A stretch of 64,000 nt of DNA from Marinobacter sp. CHS3-4 (GTDB taxonomy: Bacteria > Pseudomonadota > Gammaproteobacteria > Pseudomonadales > Oleiphilaceae), in the NCBI RefSeq assembly GCF_030053415.1, contig NZ_JASGBJ010000001.1, positions 682,001 to 746,000 on the forward strand. Direction: 5' to 3'. Both the position numbers and the translations under genes were made by a program. The notes beneath the pieces were generated by a model. It was given only the letters and a program-made list of their open reading frames with translations. It was not told the DNA's origin and ran no database searches. This document shows positions 61,761-64,000 of this stretch, piece by piece. Position 1 is the first letter of the stretch. The number at the start of each line of letters is the position of its first letter.

Positions 61761-61822
61761 AGAAACGCCCTCCGTGGAAGTCCCTGTTTTCTGGCGACCA
61801 TTTCTTCCGCCGGAATCGGTGT

Positions 61823-62884
61823 TTAAAACAGGCTGATCTGCTCGCCGCCCGGTCGACGGAACTGGTCGGTGCGCAGTGGTTCGGCTTCATGCAGTCCCAG
61901 GCCGAGCTGTTTGGCTCGTCGGGTGAATCGCTGGCGGATCAGGTCTGAATAAGGGCCGGTGCCGGTCATTCTGCGCCCGAAGGCGGCATCGTAACTCTTG
62001 CCGCCCCGCAAATCACGAATACGGCTCATGACCCTGTCCGCGCGATCCGGGTAATGGCGTTTCAGCCAGTCGTTAAACAGTTCGTCCAGTTCCAGAGGCA
62101 ACCGCAGCATGATCCAGCTGGCGCGGGTGGCGCCGGCCTCTGTGGCGGCTTCCAGAATGCGTTCCAGCTCGTGGTCGTTAATGAAAGGGATCACTGGCCC
62201 CAGGATGATGCCCGTAGGAACGCCCGCGGAGGATAACTCGCGGATGATTTTCAGCCGTGTGGCCGGGGCGGCCGTGCGGGGTTCCATCTGGCCTTTCAGG
62301 GTGTTGTCCAGCGTCGTGAGGCTGACCCGCACCGAGCACAGCCCCTGTTGCGCGAGGTCTTTCAGCAGATCCAGGTCCCGCAGAATCAGTGCGCCTTTGG
62401 TGATGATAGACACCGGATGCCGGTACTCGGCCAGTACCTCTAGAATCTCCCGGGTAATGCGGCGCTGCTTTTCCACCGGCTGATAGGCATCGGTATTGAC
62501 GCCCAGTGCGATGGGTTTGGGCTGGTAGCCGGGTTTGTCCAGTTCCTCGCGAAGCTTCTGGGCGGCGTTTGGTTTGGCGATCAGCCGGGTCTCGAAGTCC
62601 AGCCCCGGCGACATATCCCAGTAGGCGTGTGTCGGCCTGGCGAAACAGTACACACACGCGTGCTCGCAGCCGCGATAGGGATTGATGGACTGATCAAACG
62701 GTACATCCGGCGACTGGTTCCGGCTGATAATCGTCTTGACCCGTTCGTCCGTCACTTCCGTTGCCACTGAATCCGGGCAGACTTGATCCGCTGGGTCCTG
62801 ATACCAACCATCGTCGCACTGTCGGTCACTGACGATGGTCTGGAAACGATTGTGAGGGTTAAGCGGCGTCGCGCGAGTTTTCAT
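61823..62884 (-). CDS. PA0069-type radical SAM protein (SPL-like)
   Basis: A 353-residue radical SAM enzyme related to spore photoproduct lyase-like PA0069 proteins. The [4Fe-4S] motif is CEHACVYC (CxxxCxxC) in YRGCEHACVYCFARP. Motifs LIAKPNAAQKLREEL and the C-terminal FGRRMTGTGPYSDLIRQRF follow. It probably acts on DNA or nucleotides; the P. aeruginosa orthologue is, from memory, LexA-regulated. A perfect-looking LexA box lies 17 bp upstream. ATG 62884 is used. Confidence 0.9.
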   Translation of the reverse strand: MKTRATPLNPHNRFQTIVSDRQCDDGWYQDPADQVCPDSVATEVTDERVKTIISRNQSPDVPFDQSINPYRGCEHACVYCFARPTHAYWDMSPGLDFETRLIAKPNAAQKLREELDKPGYQPKPIALGVNTDAYQPVEKQRRITREILEVLAEYRHPVSIITKGALILRDLDLLKDLAQQGLCSVRVSLTTLDNTLKGQMEPRTAAPATRLKIIRELSSAGVPTGIILGPVIPFINDHELERILEAATEAGATRASWIMLRLPLELDELFNDWLKRHYPDRADRVMSRIRDLRGGKSYDAAFGRRMTGTGPYSDLIRQRFTRRAKQLGLGLHEAEPLRTDQFRRPGGEQISLF

Positions 62885-62898
62885 ACGGGTGTCCGAAA

Positions 62899-62918
62899 TA
62901 CTGTTTATGCATACAGTA
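62899..62918. promoter_or_regulatory. LexA (SOS) box
   Basis: TACTGTTTATGCATACAGTA matches the CTGT-N8-ACAG SOS box core (CTGT 62901-62904, ACAG 62913-62916) with symmetric TA extensions. It lies 17 bp before the radical SAM start and about 170 bp before the divergent GH84-like gene, so it could control either or both. Confidence 0.9.
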
Positions 62919-63087
62919 TCTTGGATGCCGCCAGATTGCCAGAGCCGTTTCAGCGTTACTGTGAAAGACAACAGACATCCGTAACCCGGGCATTCGGTGG
63001 TTTGTCCGGTGACCCGAAGCATTGGATGGGATAACCTCGGTCTGAATCGAGCCAGTAGCAAGCGTCATAGGCAGAGTGAATTTTCTT

Positions 63088-64000
63088 ATGTCAGATCAAC
63101 CCCCGCTGGGAATTATCGAAGGTTTCTACGGCCCGCTCTGGAGCTGGGAAGAGCGCCGACAAGTCGTCCAATCACTGGCCCCTAGTGGGTATCGGAATTA
63201 CTGGTACGCGCCCAAAGGTGACGCTTTCCTGCGTCGTAAATGGAGCGAACCCCATCCGGCGGAATTGGCGGATGAACTGGCAGGTTTTGCGCGCTTCTGC
63301 GCAGAACATGGGGTCAGTTTCGGGATTGGCCTGAGCCCCTTCGAAGTCTTCAACAACTTCGATGACTCGGCGAAAACGGCGCTGGCGAGCAAGCTGGCAG
63401 CGTTTGACGAGCTGGGTGTGTCCAACCTGGCCATTCTGTTTGACGATATGACCAGCGACACGCCCGATTTGGCGGCGCGCCAGGCAGACATTCTTCACTG
63501 GGTGGCTGACAGAAGCCGTGCGGATACATTGACGGTTTGCCCCAGCTACTATTCCGATGATCCGGTGCTTGATCGCGTATTTGGCCAGCGACCGGATCAT
63601 TATCTTGAGGACCTGGGCCGGCGGCTGGATTCTTCGGTGCAGGTGTTCTGGACCGGCGAGGAAGTCTGCTCCCGGGAAGTGTCGCCGGGTCATTTGCAGC
63701 GGGTATCCGAGTCATTGCAGCGCAAACCGGTGCTGTGGGACAACTACCCGGTGAACGACGGAGACCGGATGTCCCAACACCTGCACCTGCGCGCGTTCAC
63801 GGGCAGGCCAGCGGCCAACGCCGCGCATTTGTCGGGGCACGCCATCAATCCGGCTCTTCAACCGGTACTGACCACCATTCCCGCCATGACGCTGTCGATG
63901 AGCTACGCGCAGGGCCCGAGTTATCAATACGGTCAGGCCTTCAGGCAGGCGGCCGAGCAGGTGTTGGGGCAGGAGCTGGCCGGGCAGTTGAGCGCCGACC
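63088..64000 (+). CDS. GH84-like beta-N-acetylglucosaminidase, partial (3' end outside window)
   Basis: A partial cytoplasmic glycosidase of the GH84/NAGidase type. The N-terminal GIIEGFYGPLWSWEERRQ and the LAILFDDMTSDTP pair of catalytic Asp residues (neighbouring DD, residues ~116-117) are the main signals. Family members remove N-acetylglucosamine from glycans or O-GlcNAc proteins; the bacterial role is unclear. There is no signal peptide. The start ATG 63088 lies about 170 bp from a LexA box shared with the divergent radical SAM gene. The right edge cuts it at ~304 residues. Confidence 0.88.
   Translation, partial: MSDQPPLGIIEGFYGPLWSWEERRQVVQSLAPSGYRNYWYAPKGDAFLRRKWSEPHPAELADELAGFARFCAEHGVSFGIGLSPFEVFNNFDDSAKTALASKLAAFDELGVSNLAILFDDMTSDTPDLAARQADILHWVADRSRADTLTVCPSYYSDDPVLDRVFGQRPDHYLEDLGRRLDSSVQVFWTGEEVCSREVSPGHLQRVSESLQRKPVLWDNYPVNDGDRMSQHLHLRAFTGRPAANAAHLSGHAINPALQPVLTTIPAMTLSMSYAQGPSYQYGQAFRQAAEQVLGQELAGQLSAD

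Noticed and set aside
1..64000. CRISPR arrays, tRNA and rRNA genes, complete insertion sequences, phage genes
   Set aside because: Read for spacer-repeat patterns, cloverleaf-like GGTTCGAATC arms, transposase or integrase frames; none found.

Overview
The window reads as chromosomal DNA from a halotolerant marine gammaproteobacterium, most likely Marinobacter or a close relative. This is inferred from gene content and is not proven. The clues are a glucosylglycerol (compatible solute) locus, RND, BCCT and TRAP transporters, a PA0069-type SOS gene and a generally G+C-rich coding style. No rRNA, tRNA, CRISPR array or integrase gene was seen.

Layout. 1-3432: RND efflux pump (permease cut by the left edge, plus adaptor). 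3583-9130: housekeeping genes, namely a J-domain protein, a secretin-like protein, DAHP synthase behind an aromatic-codon leader peptide and terminator (a probable attenuator), a LysE exporter, a dihydrolipoyl dehydrogenase-like flavoprotein and Dps. 9131-18000: an A+T-richer accessory island. It begins with a run of integron gene cassettes separated by attC sites but with no integrase (a CALIN-type array): a GNAT acetyltransferase, two PlsC-like acyltransferases that have lost the catalytic histidine, and a small membrane protein. A large TPR/ankyrin protein, gene fragments and another attC follow. About 100 bp of imperfect direct repeat sits on both sides of the array. LysR and solute-binding genes and a truncated NYN-domain remnant close the island.

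17958-25288: AraC/NmrA and LysR/nitroreductase divergent pairs, a BCCT transporter, a diguanylate cyclase and small secreted proteins. 25385-30415: a 1676-residue lipoprotein with NHL, Ig-like, Fn3 and propeller-like repeats. 30664-34394: glucosylglycerol metabolism (fused phosphatase-synthase GgpPS and a GH13_18 phosphorylase), a make-and-recycle pair for one osmolyte. 34533-41242: MFS transporter, a split alpha/beta hydrolase, a 5'-nucleotidase and a run of small membrane and ferritin-like proteins. 41306-45675: outer-membrane and lipoprotein genes, then an eight-haem cytochrome with TPRs. 46004-50491: sulfatase, TauD-type dioxygenase, dehydrogenase and a universal stress protein. 50818-52496: a MORN-repeat caspase-like (C13) lipoprotein and a small lipoprotein. 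52515-57642: lipid-related genes (SDR, fatty acid hydroxylase, YciC-like, flavoprotein plus cyclopropane fatty acid synthase). 57736-60749: a TRAP transporter resembling 2-oxoacid systems. 60864-64000: a hydrolase lacking a normal start codon, a LexA-boxed radical SAM protein and a GH84-like glycosidase cut by the right edge.

The strongest candidates for something new are the aromatic attenuator, the integrase-less cassette array with its paired His-to-Gln acyltransferases and flanking repeats, the MORN-caspase lipoprotein, and the short tandem repeats lying upstream of two genes. All calls come from reading the sequence; no database search was run.
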